Assembly (NCBI RefSeq): GCF_009806555.1
Contig: NZ_VUOK01000003.1
Coordinates: 434,001-498,000 of the forward strand
Source: Methylobacterium sp. 2A
GTDB taxonomy: Bacteria > Pseudomonadota > Alphaproteobacteria > Rhizobiales > Beijerinckiaceae
DNA: 64,000 bases
Direction of reading: 5' to 3'
A program made the position numbers and the translations under genes. Under the pieces are notes generated by a model. The model was given only the letters and a program-made list of their open reading frames with translations. It was not told where the DNA came from and made no database searches. Each line of letters opens with the position of its first letter. The stretch's first letter is position 1. Positions 34,955-45,049 of this stretch are shown in pieces.

Positions 34955-37900
34955 ATGACCGACGCGAAGCCTGACGCGAGCCCCGAGACCAAACCCGTCG
35001 GCCCCGGCGATCAGGTGATCCTGGTCGACGGCTCGTCCTTCATCTTCCGGGCCTATTTCCAGTCGATCAACCAGGACCAGAAGTACAATTCCCGCCCCTC
35101 CGACGGGCTGCCCACCGGCGCCGTGCGGCTGTTCTGCACCAAGATCGCGCAGTTCCTGCAGGACGGCGCCGCCGGCACGATGCCGACCCATCTCGGCATC
35201 GTCTTCGACAAGTCCGAGGGCTCGTTCCGCAAGGAGATGTTCCCCGACTACAAGGGTCACCGCCCCGACGCGCCGGACGACCTCAAGCGCCAGATGCCGC
35301 TGATGCGCGACGCCGTGCGCGCCTTCGGCCTGCACGCGGTAGAGTTGGAGCGCTACGAGGCCGACGACCTGATCGCCACCTATACCCGCCAGGCCGAGGC
35401 GCGGGGCGCGGGCGTCATCATCGTCTCCTCCGACAAGGACCTGATGCAGCTCGTCGGGCCGCAGGTGCGGTTCTACGATTTCGAATCCGGCGCCAAGGGC
35501 AAGCCCGGCTACCGGCCGGAGCGCAATCTCGACGTCGAGGCGATCATCGCCAAGTGGGAGGGGCTTCAGCCGAACCAGATCGGCGACGCCCTGGCGCTGA
35601 TCGGCGACACCTCCGACAACGTGCCCGGCGTCCCCGGCATCGGCCTGAAGACCGCGGCCGCGCTGATCAAGGAATTCGGCAGCCTGGAGACGCTGCTGGA
35701 GCGGGCGGGCGAGATCAAGCAGCCCAAGCGCCGGGAGACCCTGCTCGCCAGCATCGATCAGGCGCGGCTCTCGCGGAAGCTCGTGGCGCTGATGGAGGAC
35801 GTGCCGGTTCCGGTGCCCCTCGACGATCTCGGCGTGCCCAAGCCCGATCCGGACAAGCTCGTCGGCTTCCTGAAGGCGATGGAGTTCAACACGCTCACCC
35901 GCCGCATCGCTCAGATGCTGCATGTCGACCCCGAGGCGGTGAAACCCGATCCGCGGCTCCTGCCGGGCGCCCGACCGCATGGCTACGCGAACGGCGCGGG
36001 CGGCAGCGACGCGGTGCCGTTCTTCGGCGATTCCGTGCCGCCCGACCCCGAAACCGCGGCGGCCGGGGCCGAGCGCCCGCCGGGCGCCGCTCCCCCTGAG
36101 GGGGGCGAGGTCGATCCCTTCGCCGACCTCGACCTGCCGGACGCCCCCGCCAAACCCCGGGCGCCCGTCGAGGCGACGCCCGGCAACGTGGTGGCGGCCC
36201 GGGCCGCGGAAGCCGTAGCGCCCTTCGACACCGCCGCCTACGAGACCGTCGCGACCCTGGAGCAGCTCGACGCCTGGATTGCCGAGGCCGAAGAAGCCGG
36301 GGTGATCGCGGTCGATACCGAGACCGACGCGCTGGATGCCCACAAGGCCGGATTGGTCGGCGTCTCGCTGGCGGTCGCCACCGGCCGCGCCTGCTACATT
36401 CCGCTCGCTCACGTCCAGGCCGCCAAGGTCCAGGCCGACGCCACCGACCTGTTCGGCGAGGGCGCCGCGCCCTCCGACGTGGTCGAGCCGGTGCCGGGTC
36501 AGATCCCGCTCAAGGAGGCCATTGCCCGGCTGAAGCCGCTCCTGGAGAACCCGGGCGTCCTCAAGGTCGGCCAGAACCTGAAATACGATTGGGTCGTGCT
36601 CGCCCGCTACGGCATCGAGATCGCGCCCTTCGACGACACGATGCTGATCTCCTACGTGCTCGACGCCGGCAAGGGCGGCCACGGCATGGACGAACTCGCC
36701 CGGCGCCATCTCGGCCACCAGCCGATCACGTTTTCCGATGTCGCCGGCACCGGCCGAAACAAGGTGACGTTCGACCGGGTCGCCATCGACAAGGCCACCA
36801 CCTACGCGGCCGAGGACGCGGACGTGACCTTGCGCCTGTGGCGGATGATGAAGCCGCGCCTCGTGGCCGAGCACCGCGTTGCGGTCTACGAGACCCTGGA
36901 GCGGCCCCTGCTGCCGGTGATCGCCCGGATGGAGCAGCGCGGCATCCGGGTCGACCGCGACATGCTGAGCCGGCTCTCAGGCGATTTCTCGCAGATCCTG
37001 GTGCGCCTGGAGGAGGAGATCCAGGAGGATGCGGGGGAAAAATTTTCGGTCGGCTCGCCCAAGCAGATCGGCGACATCCTGTTCGGGAAAATGGGGCTGC
37101 CGGGCGCCAAGAAGACGCCCTCCGGCCAATGGGCGACGCCCGCCACGCTGTTGGAAGAACTGGCCCAGGCGGGGCACGAACTCCCCAAGAAAATTTTGGA
37201 ATACCGCCAGCTCTCGAAGCTGAAATCCACCTACACGGACTCGCTCCAGACCCATGCGGATCGCGAGACGGCGCGGGTCCACACCTCGTTCTCGCTGGCG
37301 GCGACCACAACGGGGCGGCTGTCCTCGTCCGAGCCGAACCTGCAAAACATCCCGATCCGCACCGAGGAGGGCCGGCGCATCCGCCGCGCCTTCGTGGCCG
37401 CGCCCGGCAACCGGCTGATCTCGGCCGACTATTCGCAGATCGAGTTGCGGCTGCTGGCCCACATGGCCGACATCCCGGAACTGCGAAAGGCGTTCGCGGA
37501 CGGGATCGACATCCACGCGGCGACGGCCTCGGCGATGTTCGGCGTGCCGCTCAAGGAGATGACGCCCGACCTGCGGCGCCGGGCCAAGACCATCAATTTC
37601 GGCATCATCTACGGCATCTCGGCCTTCGGGCTGGCCGACCGGCTGGGGATCGGCCGCGAGGAGGCCTCGGCCTTCATCAAGCAGTATTTCGAGCAGTTCC
37701 CGGGCATCCGCGACTACATCGACACCACCAAGCGGAGCTGCCGCGACAAGGGCTACGTCACGACCCTGTTCGGCCGGGTCTGCCACTATCCGCAGATCCG
37801 CTCCAACAACCCGTCCGAGCGCGCCAGCGTCGAGCGGCAGGCGATCAACGCGCCGATCCAGGGCTCGGCCGCCGACATCATCCGTCGGGCCATGACCCGG

Positions 37901-38113
37901 ATGGAGGGGGCGCTGGCGGCGCAAAAGCTCAAGGCGCAGATGCTGCTGCAGGTGCACGACGAGCTGGTGTTCGAGGTCTCCGAGGAGGAGGTGGAGGCGG
38001 CGATCCCGGTGATCGCCGGGGTGATGGAGCAGGCGCCGGCGCCGGCTCTGACCTTACGGGTGCCGCTGGTGGTGGAAGCTAAGGCCGCGGGGAATTGGCA
38101 GGAGGCGCATTGA
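34955..38113 (+). CDS. polA: DNA polymerase I
   Basis: 1052 aa. 5'-3' exonuclease domain (1-~310; VDGSSFIFRAYF, EADDLIATYTR, GDTSDNVPGVPGIG), 3'-5' exonuclease (~430-630, with intact DTETD, NLKYDWV and YAAEDAD, so proofreading is probably active), and polymerase (~680-1052; motif A DYSQIELRLLAH, motif B RRAKTINFGIIYG, motif C QVHDELVFEV). A ~100-residue Ala/Pro-rich linker (about 335-425) makes it longer than the E. coli enzyme (928 aa). Repair and Okazaki-fragment processing. Closely follows the HEPN gene and may share the transcript. Confidence 0.97.
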   Translation: MTDAKPDASPETKPVGPGDQVILVDGSSFIFRAYFQSINQDQKYNSRPSDGLPTGAVRLFCTKIAQFLQDGAAGTMPTHLGIVFDKSEGSFRKEMFPDYKGHRPDAPDDLKRQMPLMRDAVRAFGLHAVELERYEADDLIATYTRQAEARGAGVIIVSSDKDLMQLVGPQVRFYDFESGAKGKPGYRPERNLDVEAIIAKWEGLQPNQIGDALALIGDTSDNVPGVPGIGLKTAAALIKEFGSLETLLERAGEIKQPKRRETLLASIDQARLSRKLVALMEDVPVPVPLDDLGVPKPDPDKLVGFLKAMEFNTLTRRIAQMLHVDPEAVKPDPRLLPGARPHGYANGAGGSDAVPFFGDSVPPDPETAAAGAERPPGAAPPEGGEVDPFADLDLPDAPAKPRAPVEATPGNVVAARAAEAVAPFDTAAYETVATLEQLDAWIAEAEEAGVIAVDTETDALDAHKAGLVGVSLAVATGRACYIPLAHVQAAKVQADATDLFGEGAAPSDVVEPVPGQIPLKEAIARLKPLLENPGVLKVGQNLKYDWVVLARYGIEIAPFDDTMLISYVLDAGKGGHGMDELARRHLGHQPITFSDVAGTGRNKVTFDRVAIDKATTYAAEDADVTLRLWRMMKPRLVAEHRVAVYETLERPLLPVIARMEQRGIRVDRDMLSRLSGDFSQILVRLEEEIQEDAGEKFSVGSPKQIGDILFGKMGLPGAKKTPSGQWATPATLLEELAQAGHELPKKILEYRQLSKLKSTYTDSLQTHADRETARVHTSFSLAATTTGRLSSSEPNLQNIPIRTEEGRRIRRAFVAAPGNRLISADYSQIELRLLAHMADIPELRKAFADGIDIHAATASAMFGVPLKEMTPDLRRRAKTINFGIIYGISAFGLADRLGIGREEASAFIKQYFEQFPGIRDYIDTTKRSCRDKGYVTTLFGRVCHYPQIRSNNPSERASVERQAINAPIQGSAADIIRRAMTRMEGALAAQKLKAQMLLQVHDELVFEVSEEEVEAAIPVIAGVMEQAPAPALTLRVPLVVEAKAAGNWQEAH

Positions 38114-38181
38114 GAGCGCGGCTGTGGCGCTTGGCCGGCTTATGTCGGAAGGTCGCAATATCCATGCTGTCCAATCCATCC

Positions 38182-38292
38182 CCTCATCCTGAGGTGCGGC
38201 GAAGCCGCCTCGAAGGAGGGCTCCAGGGATCGCGCGGCTGGCTGGAGGGCTCCTTCGAGGCCTGCGCTGCGCTCCGGCACCTCAGGATGAGG
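38182..38292. repeat. Dispersed palindromic repeat, copy 2
   Basis: Same ends (CCTCATCCTGAGG / CCTCAGGATGAGG) and inner arms (CCTCGAAGGAG / CTCCTTCGAGG) as 11339-11452, in the same orientation. It lies just after polA and could act as a transcript end. Confidence 0.8.
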
Positions 38293-38364
38293 TGGGGGCT
38301 GGATTGGCGTTGAACATCTCGATCGCAACGAGCGGAGCAAAGCAAATCAGGGCCATGCGCCACC

Positions 38365-38871
38365 TCATGGGCCTGGCAAACGCGTATTCAGCACACTGGC
38401 AATGAACGCATCCTTGGCGGCCCGGTAGGGTGCCATCGGCTTGTTCTGGTGTGCCAGCTTGAGAGCGTTGTAGCGCTCCACAAGTGCCGGGTCGGACCGC
38501 AATGCGTCGGCGAAGAGGCGGAACAAGTCGAGGGCGCCCCCTTGGACGGTCAGTTGAACGCCGAGATGCGGCGCCCGGGTCGCATCCGCGAAGGCCGAAA
38601 ACGCGTCGGTTCGGGTCGATCCTTCGTTTCGGGCGAAAAGCCGTGCGAGCCGTTCATCGGCGTCGGCAAAGTCGGCGCGCGCGACGCGTACCACCACGTC
38701 GAGATCACCCTTGGTCAGGCAACCCGGTATGGCGGTCGCTCCGACATGCCGGATCTCCGCCGAGGCGGGCAGCTGAGGGCGCAACTCGTCGCGCACCGCC
38801 CGGAACAGGCGTTCGGCCGCCGCGCGAGCCGCGTCGCTGTCGGCGAGGCGAAACAATCCTTCGTTCGTCAT
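38365..38871 (-). CDS. GrpB/nucleotidyltransferase-like protein
   Basis: 168 aa. Pattern RHVGATAIPGCLTKGDLDVVVRV matches the nucleotidyltransferase-fold GrpB (UPF0157) family: a Gly-Ser-like loop replaced by Gly-Ala-Thr, then Lys-x-Asp-x-Asp. The C-terminal YNALKLAHQNKPMAPYRAAKDAFI is also family-typical. Function of the family is not known. Stands alone, convergent with polA. Confidence 0.75.
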   Translation of the reverse strand: MTNEGLFRLADSDAARAAAERLFRAVRDELRPQLPASAEIRHVGATAIPGCLTKGDLDVVVRVARADFADADERLARLFARNEGSTRTDAFSAFADATRAPHLGVQLTVQGGALDLFRLFADALRSDPALVERYNALKLAHQNKPMAPYRAAKDAFIASVLNTRLPGP

Positions 38872-39004
38872 GCCGTCCGCCTACAGCCTCTCACAATCGA
38901 CCCTGTTCAAGCGTTCTCGCGCCAGAGATCGATAGCGGCATCTTGGAGATGCCGCCAAAGACGGTCATACGCCGTACGCCCATGACTTGCGCCATTCATA
39001 GCTT

Positions 39005-41092
39005 GTGACCGACCCACTCGCCTTCCTCGCCGGTGGCGGCGAAGCCGCGCGCATGATCCGTGCGCGCGACTGGACGGACCACCCCCTCGGCCCCCCGGAG
39101 GCGTGGCCAGCGGATTTCCGCGCGGCGCTCTCCCTCGTGCTCAACTCGCCGGAATCGATGATCCTGGCCTGGGGACCCGATCTGCACTTCTTCTTCAACG
39201 ACACCTACGTCCCGCTGCTCGGGCCGCGCCTGCCGTGGGCCATGGGCGCGCGGTTCGACGAAGTCTGGGCCGATGCCTGGGATCAAGCCAAGCCGATCAT
39301 CGACGCCGCCCTGGCGGGCCGGCCGGAGCGCTTCGTCGATCTGCCCTGGCGGCTCGACACCGACCGGGGCGCCCGGGAGACGTGGTGGACCTTCTCGTAC
39401 TCGCGCGTCCTCGATGCCGCGGGCGAGGTCGCCGGCCTGTTCATCCTCACCAACGAGACCACCGGCCGGGTGCTGGCCGACGCGGCCCTGGTCGAGAGCC
39501 GCGCCCAGCTCGAATCCGCGCTCACGGAACTCGGCCGCCTCAACGGCACCCTGGCCCAGCAGGTCGCGCAGCGGACCGCCGACCGCAACGCGCTGTGGAC
39601 GCTCTCCACCGACATGATGCTGCGCAGCCTGTTCGACGGGACGATCACCGCGGTGAACCCGGCCTGGACCGAGGTGCTGGGCTGGCGGTCGGACGAACTC
39701 GTCGGCACCAACCTGATGGACTTCGTCCACCCGGACGATCGGGACCGCACCACCGAGGGGGCGCAGTGTCTCGCCGCGGGTGAGCGCCTCACGCGGTTCG
39801 ACAACCGCTACCGCCACCGGGACGGCGGCTACCGCTGGATCAGCTGGTCGGCCCGGCCGGGGGAGGGGGGGATCAACGCAGTCGGGCGCGACTTCACCGC
39901 CGAGCGCGAGCGCGCCGACGCCCTGGCGGCCGCCGAGGAGGCCCTGCGGCAGTCGCAGAAGATGGAGGCGGTGGGCCAGCTCACCGGCGGCCTCGCGCAC
40001 GACTTCAACAACCTGCTGGCCGGCATCTCCGGTTCGCTGGAGCTGATCCAGACCCGGCTGAGCCAGGGCCGGATGATGGATGTCGATCGCTACATCAGCG
40101 CCGCCCAGGGCGCGACCAAGCGCGCCGCCGCCCTGACGCACCGGCTCCTCGCCTTCTCGCGCCGCCAGACCCTCGATCCGAAGCCCACCGATGTGAACCG
40201 GCTGGTCGCCGGCCTGGAGGAGCTGATCCGCCGCACCGTCGGGCCCGCCATCGCGGTCGAGGTGACCGGTGAGCCCGAGCTCTGGCCGGCCCTGGTCGAT
40301 CCGCCGCAGCTCGAGAACGCGCTGCTCAACCTGTGCATCAACGCCCGGGATGCGATGCCGGAGGGCGGCCGGATCGCCGTCGCGACCGCCAACGCGCGGC
40401 TCGACGCCGACGCGGCCCGCCGCCTCGACATGCCGCCGGGGCCGTATCTCACGCTCTGCGTCACCGATACCGGCACCGGCATGCCCCCGGAGGTCGTGGA
40501 GCGGGTGTTCGAGCCGTTCTTCACCACGAAGCCCCTCGGGCAGGGCACCGGCCTCGGCCTCTCGATGATCTACGGCTTCGCCCAGCAATCCGGCGGGCAG
40601 GTACGGATCGCTTCCGAGGTCGGCCGGGGCACCACGGTCTGCCTCTACCTGCCCCGCCACGGCGGCGCGGTGCCGGAGGAGGATGCGCAGGCCGCGCTCG
40701 GCGCGCCGCCCCGGGCCGCCCCCGGCGAGACCGTCCTCGTCGTCGATGACGAGCCGACCGTGCGGATGCTGGTGACGGAGGTGCTGGAGGATCTCGGCTA
40801 TACGGCGATCGAGGCGGCCGACGGCGTCGCCGGGCTCAAGGTGCTGCAATCCGACGTGCGCATCGACCTGCTGGTGACCGATGTCGGGCTGCCCGGCGGC
40901 CTGAACGGGCGCCAGATGGCCGAAGCCGGCCGGGAGAGGCGCCCGGGGCTCAAGGTGCTGTTCATCACCGGCTACGCGGAGGCCACCGTGCTGGGCCACG
41001 GTCAGCTCGCCCCCGGCATGCAGGTGATGACCAAGCCGTTCGGCGTCGAGGTGCTGGGCGCCCGCATCCGCGAGATGATCGGGACGGCTTGA
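39005..41092 (+). CDS. PAS-containing hybrid sensor histidine kinase
   Basis: 695 aa, GTG start. Two PAS-like modules (about 35-160 and 195-305; HRDGGYRWISWSARP is PAC-like), a short coiled linker, HisKA with phospho-acceptor His332 in [14 protein letters not shown], HATPase_c ([26 protein letters not shown]) and a C-terminal receiver (DLLVTDVGLPGGLNG, Asp near 625). No membrane helices. The core closely resembles the LOV kinase at 70-1689, but the PAS domains lack the NCRFLQ cysteine motif, so the stimulus differs. No linked response-regulator gene. Confidence 0.92.
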   Translation: MTDPLAFLAGGGEAARMIRARDWTDHPLGPPEAWPADFRAALSLVLNSPESMILAWGPDLHFFFNDTYVPLLGPRLPWAMGARFDEVWADAWDQAKPIIDAALAGRPERFVDLPWRLDTDRGARETWWTFSYSRVLDAAGEVAGLFILTNETTGRVLADAALVESRAQLESALTELGRLNGTLAQQVAQRTADRNALWTLSTDMMLRSLFDGTITAVNPAWTEVLGWRSDELVGTNLMDFVHPDDRDRTTEGAQCLAAGERLTRFDNRYRHRDGGYRWISWSARPGEGGINAVGRDFTAERERADALAAAEEALRQSQKMEAVGQLTGGLAHDFNNLLAGISGSLELIQTRLSQGRMMDVDRYISAAQGATKRAAALTHRLLAFSRRQTLDPKPTDVNRLVAGLEELIRRTVGPAIAVEVTGEPELWPALVDPPQLENALLNLCINARDAMPEGGRIAVATANARLDADAARRLDMPPGPYLTLCVTDTGTGMPPEVVERVFEPFFTTKPLGQGTGLGLSMIYGFAQQSGGQVRIASEVGRGTTVCLYLPRHGGAVPEEDAQAALGAPPRAAPGETVLVVDDEPTVRMLVTEVLEDLGYTAIEAADGVAGLKVLQSDVRIDLLVTDVGLPGGLNGRQMAEAGRERRPGLKVLFITGYAEATVLGHGQLAPGMQVMTKPFGVEVLGARIREMIGTA

Positions 41093-41159
41093 CCGCGCGG
41101 CTTATGAGACCAGAACTGCCCTCCTGAACGGAACGAACCGGAACGGGAGGAGGGACGCC

Positions 41160-42143
41160 ATGAAGGCGCTGCTGTGCACACGGCTCGACGGGCCCGACCA
41201 TCTGGAGATCGTCGAGCGCCCCGATCCGGTCCCGGGGCCGGGCCAGGCCCTGGTGCGGATGCGGCTCGCGGCGCTGAACTTCTTCGACACGCTGATCGTG
41301 GCCGGCCGCTATCAGGTGAAGCCCGAACTGCCGTTCTCGCCGGGGGGCGAGGGTGTCGGCGTGGTCGAGGCGCTGGGCGAAGGAGCGGGGGAGGGGGCTT
41401 CGGGCGTCGCCGTGGGCGACCGGGTGATCGTCCATGCCGGACACGGCTGCTGCGCCGAGCGGATCGCCATCGATGCAGGGCGGCTCACGCCCGTTCCGGA
41501 CGCGGTGCCGGACGAGCAGGCGGCCGGGCTCACCATCACGTACGGCACCTCGCTCCACGCGCTTGCCAACCGGGCGCGGCTCCGGCCCGGGGAATGGCTG
41601 GCGGTGCTGGGCGCCACCGGGGGCGTCGGCCTCGCCGCCGTGGAACTCGGCCGGCTGATGGGTGCCCGGGTGATCGCCTGCGCGTCGTCCGAGGAGAAGC
41701 TCGCCGTCGCCCGTGCCCACGGGGCCGAGGCGGGCCTCGTCTACGATCCTGCCACCCTCAAGGACGCGTTGCGCGAAATCTCCGGCGGCGGGGTCGATGT
41801 CGTCTACGACGCGGTCGGCGACGCCTTCGCAGAACCGGCCCTGCGCGCGCTCGGCTGGCGCGGGCGCTACCTCGTGATCGGCTTCGCCGCCGGCGCGATC
41901 CCGCGCCTGCCGCTGAACCTGATCCTCCTGAAGGAACTCGACGTGCAGGGCGTCCACTGGGGCGCCTTCCTGGAGCGTGAGCCGGAGGCGCACCGGGCCG
42001 ACCAGCGTCGGCTCCTCGACTGGGTCGCCGCGGGCAAGCTCACCGCACAGGTGCACGGCACCTACCCCCTGGCGGAGTTTCCGGAAGCCTTCGGCCTGCT
42101 GACCCGCCGGGCGGCGGTGGGCAAGGTGCTGCTGCGGCCCTGA
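41160..42143 (+). CDS. NADPH:quinone oxidoreductase-family enzyme (zinc-independent MDR)
   Basis: 327 aa. GroES-like N-terminal domain (ALVRMRLAALNFFDTLIVAGRYQ), nucleotide-binding motif WLAVLGATGGVGLAAVELG and the quinone-reductase signature VYDAVGDAF. No zinc ligands. GGGAGGAGGG just before the ATG is a strong ribosome site. Homologues reduce quinones or enoyl thioesters with NADPH. Not part of an evident operon. Confidence 0.9.
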   Translation: MKALLCTRLDGPDHLEIVERPDPVPGPGQALVRMRLAALNFFDTLIVAGRYQVKPELPFSPGGEGVGVVEALGEGAGEGASGVAVGDRVIVHAGHGCCAERIAIDAGRLTPVPDAVPDEQAAGLTITYGTSLHALANRARLRPGEWLAVLGATGGVGLAAVELGRLMGARVIACASSEEKLAVARAHGAEAGLVYDPATLKDALREISGGGVDVVYDAVGDAFAEPALRALGWRGRYLVIGFAAGAIPRLPLNLILLKELDVQGVHWGAFLEREPEAHRADQRRLLDWVAAGKLTAQVHGTYPLAEFPEAFGLLTRRAAVGKVLLRP

Positions 42144-42261
42144 CCCGCGCAACGAAGGGTATCGGGTAGGGCTATCCGTCCGATGACGTTGTGCGGGCAA
42201 TTCTGCGTGGGGATCATCACGCGACAGCAATTTCGACAGCTTGACGTCATCAATCCATGCC

Positions 42262-42277
42262 ACAACCGTGAGGTTGT
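42262..42277. promoter_or_regulatory. Small dyad upstream of the chemoreceptor gene
   Basis: ACAACC-GTGA-GGTTGT, a perfect 6-bp inverted repeat 19 bp before the MCP start. Could be an operator or leader hairpin. The 42145-42295 leader is otherwise unremarkable. Confidence 0.3.
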
Positions 42278-42295
42278 TAGGGTTGGGGGCTCAAG

Positions 42296-43978
42296 ATGAT
42301 CTGGTTCAAGAGTATCATTTTTAAGGTAGCTATTCCGCCAATTATTTATTTCGTTCTGCTTCTCGTCAATGCGGGAGGAAACTTTGCAGAAATTGAGCAG
42401 GTCAATGCATCCGCCGCGGAGATCCGGGATGTTTGGATGCGCAAGGACGCCGAGTTAAACGCGATCCAGTTTCTGGTTCTGCGATACCACACGACGACCA
42501 TCCGCAAGGTCATCGCCGTCGATGCGAACGAGAACCGGGATCTCGACCAGGAATTCGTCGAAATGAACGTGACCGTCCCAGAGGCGTTCCGGGCCTACCG
42601 TGCCCGAATCAGCTCGCCCCGCGAGACAGCGCTATGGGACGCCTTCGAGAAGCGGTGGCAGGGGTATCTCGCCGCGCGCGCGGCGATCATCAGCGCGCTC
42701 GAGCGCGGCGACCGGGACGCGGCCCGCAATGCCATCGCGCCGGCCCGCGCGCCGCTGGTCGACAGCTTCAAGGCGCTCGCGGATCTGGCACAGGTGAACG
42801 CCGAGGGGACGCAACATTCGACGCAGCGCGCCGAGGAGGCCTATCGGACGGCCTGGACCGCGTCGCTCGGCCTCCTGCTGGCGGGCCTGCTCGTCACGGG
42901 GGCAACGTTGTGGTGGATCTGGCGCCTGGTCGCGCGGCCGATCCGGTCCCTGGCGGGCGTCATGAGCCGGCTGGCGGCGAACGACCTCACCGCATCGGTC
43001 CCGGGCGCAGGACGCGGCGACGAGATCGGCGCCATGGCCGCCTCCGTCCAGGTCTTCAAGGATGGCCTGACGCGAGCGCGCGCGCTCGAGGCCGAGGCCG
43101 CCGAAGCCCGCGCCAGCGCCGAGGCGCAGCGCCGGGCCGGGATGCACCAGATCGCCGAGGCCTTCGAGAACGCCGTCGGCGGCATCATCGGCACGGTCTC
43201 GGCGGCGGCCTCCGCCCTTCAGGACACGGCCACGGTCATGACCCGGACGGCATCCGGAACGGCCGACCGGTCCAGGCGCGTGGCGAGTGCGGCCGAGACC
43301 GCCGCCGCCAACGTCAACACCGCGGCCTCCGCGGCCGAGGAACTCGGCTCATCGGTCCAGGAGATCGGCCGTCAGGTATCGAGTTCCTCGGCGCTCACGC
43401 AGGCAGCCGTCGAGGAGGCCGACGCCACTGCGCATCTGGTGCAGGATCTGAGCGGCGCGGCCGCGCAGATCGGCGACGTGGTCACGATGATCACAACCAT
43501 CGCCGAGCAGACGAACCTGCTGGCCCTCAACGCGACGATCGAGGCGGCGCGCGCCGGTGAGGCGGGGCGCGGCTTCGCCGTCGTGGCCGCGGAGGTGAAG
43601 GAGCTGGCGGGCCAGACCGCCAAGGCGACCGACGAGATCAGCGGTCACATCGCCCGGATCCAGGGATCGACCGGCGATGCCGTGTCGGCGATCGGCCGGA
43701 TCGGCGGACGCATCCAGGAGATCCGCGCCGTCACGACCCTGATCGCGGCCGCCGTGGAGCAGCAGGGCGCGGCCACCCAGGAGATCGTCCGCAACGTCGC
43801 GCAGGCGGCGCAGGGTGCCGGCGAGGTGACCGGCACCATCACGGGCGTCGCGGAGGCCGCGAAGGAGACCGGGACGGCGGCGGATCAGGTGCTCACCGCG
43901 GCCTCGGAGCTGACGCAGCATTCCGAGCATCTCGGCCGCGAGGTGACGCGCTTCCTCGCGACCGTGCGGGCCGCCTGA
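42296..43978 (+). CDS. Methyl-accepting chemotaxis protein
   Basis: 560 aa. TM1 (about 8-27), periplasmic four-helix-bundle-like sensor (~28-185), TM2 (~188-210; [21 protein letters not shown]), HAMP (~211-265) and signalling domain with the CheA/CheW-binding tip [31 protein letters not shown]. No C-terminal pentapeptide for CheR. The first ~30 codons are much more AT-rich than the rest, which lowers 5' mRNA structure or marks a different ancestry of the sensor end. Ligand unknown. Confidence 0.94.
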   Translation: MIWFKSIIFKVAIPPIIYFVLLLVNAGGNFAEIEQVNASAAEIRDVWMRKDAELNAIQFLVLRYHTTTIRKVIAVDANENRDLDQEFVEMNVTVPEAFRAYRARISSPRETALWDAFEKRWQGYLAARAAIISALERGDRDAARNAIAPARAPLVDSFKALADLAQVNAEGTQHSTQRAEEAYRTAWTASLGLLLAGLLVTGATLWWIWRLVARPIRSLAGVMSRLAANDLTASVPGAGRGDEIGAMAASVQVFKDGLTRARALEAEAAEARASAEAQRRAGMHQIAEAFENAVGGIIGTVSAAASALQDTATVMTRTASGTADRSRRVASAAETAAANVNTAASAAEELGSSVQEIGRQVSSSSALTQAAVEEADATAHLVQDLSGAAAQIGDVVTMITTIAEQTNLLALNATIEAARAGEAGRGFAVVAAEVKELAGQTAKATDEISGHIARIQGSTGDAVSAIGRIGGRIQEIRAVTTLIAAAVEQQGAATQEIVRNVAQAAQGAGEVTGTITGVAEAAKETGTAADQVLTAASELTQHSEHLGREVTRFLATVRAA

Positions 43979-43984
43979 GCGGGT

Positions 43985-44998
43985 TCAGAGCAGCCCCTGC
44001 GCCTTGGCGAGGCCGACGAGATCGGTCTGCGGGCGGGCGCCGATGTGCTGGATCACCTCGGCGGCCGCCAGCGTGCCGAGGCGGGCGCTGGCGACGTTGT
44101 CGAGGCCGCGGGCGTGGCCGGCCAGGAACCCGGCCGCGAACAGGTCGCCGGCCCCGGTCGTGTCCACCACCGCCTGGACCGGGCTCGCCGCGACGGCGCG
44201 GACCTCGCCGCCCTGCACCACCAGGGCGCCGTCGGCCGAGCGGGTGACGAGGCCGAGCAGGTGACGGCCGCGGGCGTTGCGCTCGTCGCGCAAAGCCGCC
44301 ACGGCGGCCTCGGCATCGTCGGTCTGATAGAGGCTCTGGAGCTCGCCCATGTTGGCGAACAGGATGTCGATGCTGCCGTCGCGGATCAGGCCCAGGAACT
44401 CGTCCCGGTAGCGGCCGACGCAGAAGGCGTCCGACAGGGTCAGCGCCACGGCGTTGCCGGCCTGGTGGGCGATCTCGACGGCCTTGCGGAACGCGTCCTT
44501 GGCGGCCGGCGGATCCCAGAGGTAGCCTTCGAGATAGACGACCTTGGCCGAGCTCACGAGGGCCTTGTCGACGTCCTCGGGCGAGAGGCCCTGGCAGGCG
44601 CCGAGATAGGTGCTCATGGTGCGCTCGCCGTCCGGCGTCACCAGGATGAGGCAGCGGGCCGTGGCCGGCCCCTCGGTCGCCGCCGGGACGGTGAAGCCGA
44701 CGCCGGTGGCCTTCAGGTCATGGCCGAACAGGGTGCCGAGCTCGTCGTCCCGCACCTTGCCGACGAAGCCGGTCCTGGCGCCGAGGAGGGCCGCGCCCAC
44801 GGCGGTGTTCGCCCCCGAGCCGCCCGACACGATCGTCGTCTGGCCCATGGCCTGGAACAGCGTCTCCGCCCGGGGTTCGTCGATGAGCTGCATGGCGCCC
44901 TTGGCGACGCCCTGGGCGCTGAGGAAGGACTCGTCCGCGCGGGCGATCACGTCGACGATCGCGTTGCCGAGCACGAGGAGATCGAGGGAGGCTGTCAT
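43985..44998 (-). CDS. PfkB-family carbohydrate kinase, adenosine-kinase type
   Basis: 337 aa from MTASLDLLVLGNAIVD. Substrate-side motif SGGSGANTAVGAALLGA and the catalytic signature DTTGAGDLFAAGFLAGHARG (base Asp) mark a ribokinase/PfkB enzyme. The close match to alphaproteobacterial adenosine kinases suggests phosphorylation of adenosine or a related nucleoside. Convergent with the MCP gene with only 6 bp between stops. The upstream in-frame extension to 45034 is unlikely. Confidence 0.88.
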   Translation of the reverse strand: MTASLDLLVLGNAIVDVIARADESFLSAQGVAKGAMQLIDEPRAETLFQAMGQTTIVSGGSGANTAVGAALLGARTGFVGKVRDDELGTLFGHDLKATGVGFTVPAATEGPATARCLILVTPDGERTMSTYLGACQGLSPEDVDKALVSSAKVVYLEGYLWDPPAAKDAFRKAVEIAHQAGNAVALTLSDAFCVGRYRDEFLGLIRDGSIDILFANMGELQSLYQTDDAEAAVAALRDERNARGRHLLGLVTRSADGALVVQGGEVRAVAASPVQAVVDTTGAGDLFAAGFLAGHARGLDNVASARLGTLAAAEVIQHIGARPQTDLVGLAKAQGLL

Positions 44999-45049
44999 CG
45001 GGCGTCCTGATTCGGGTTCGCGCCGCTGTGGCATCCGCCTCGGATCGGA

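Noticed and set aside
34859..36874. Long minus-strand open frame of 671 codons
   Set aside because: Antisense to polA with no recognisable protein pattern.
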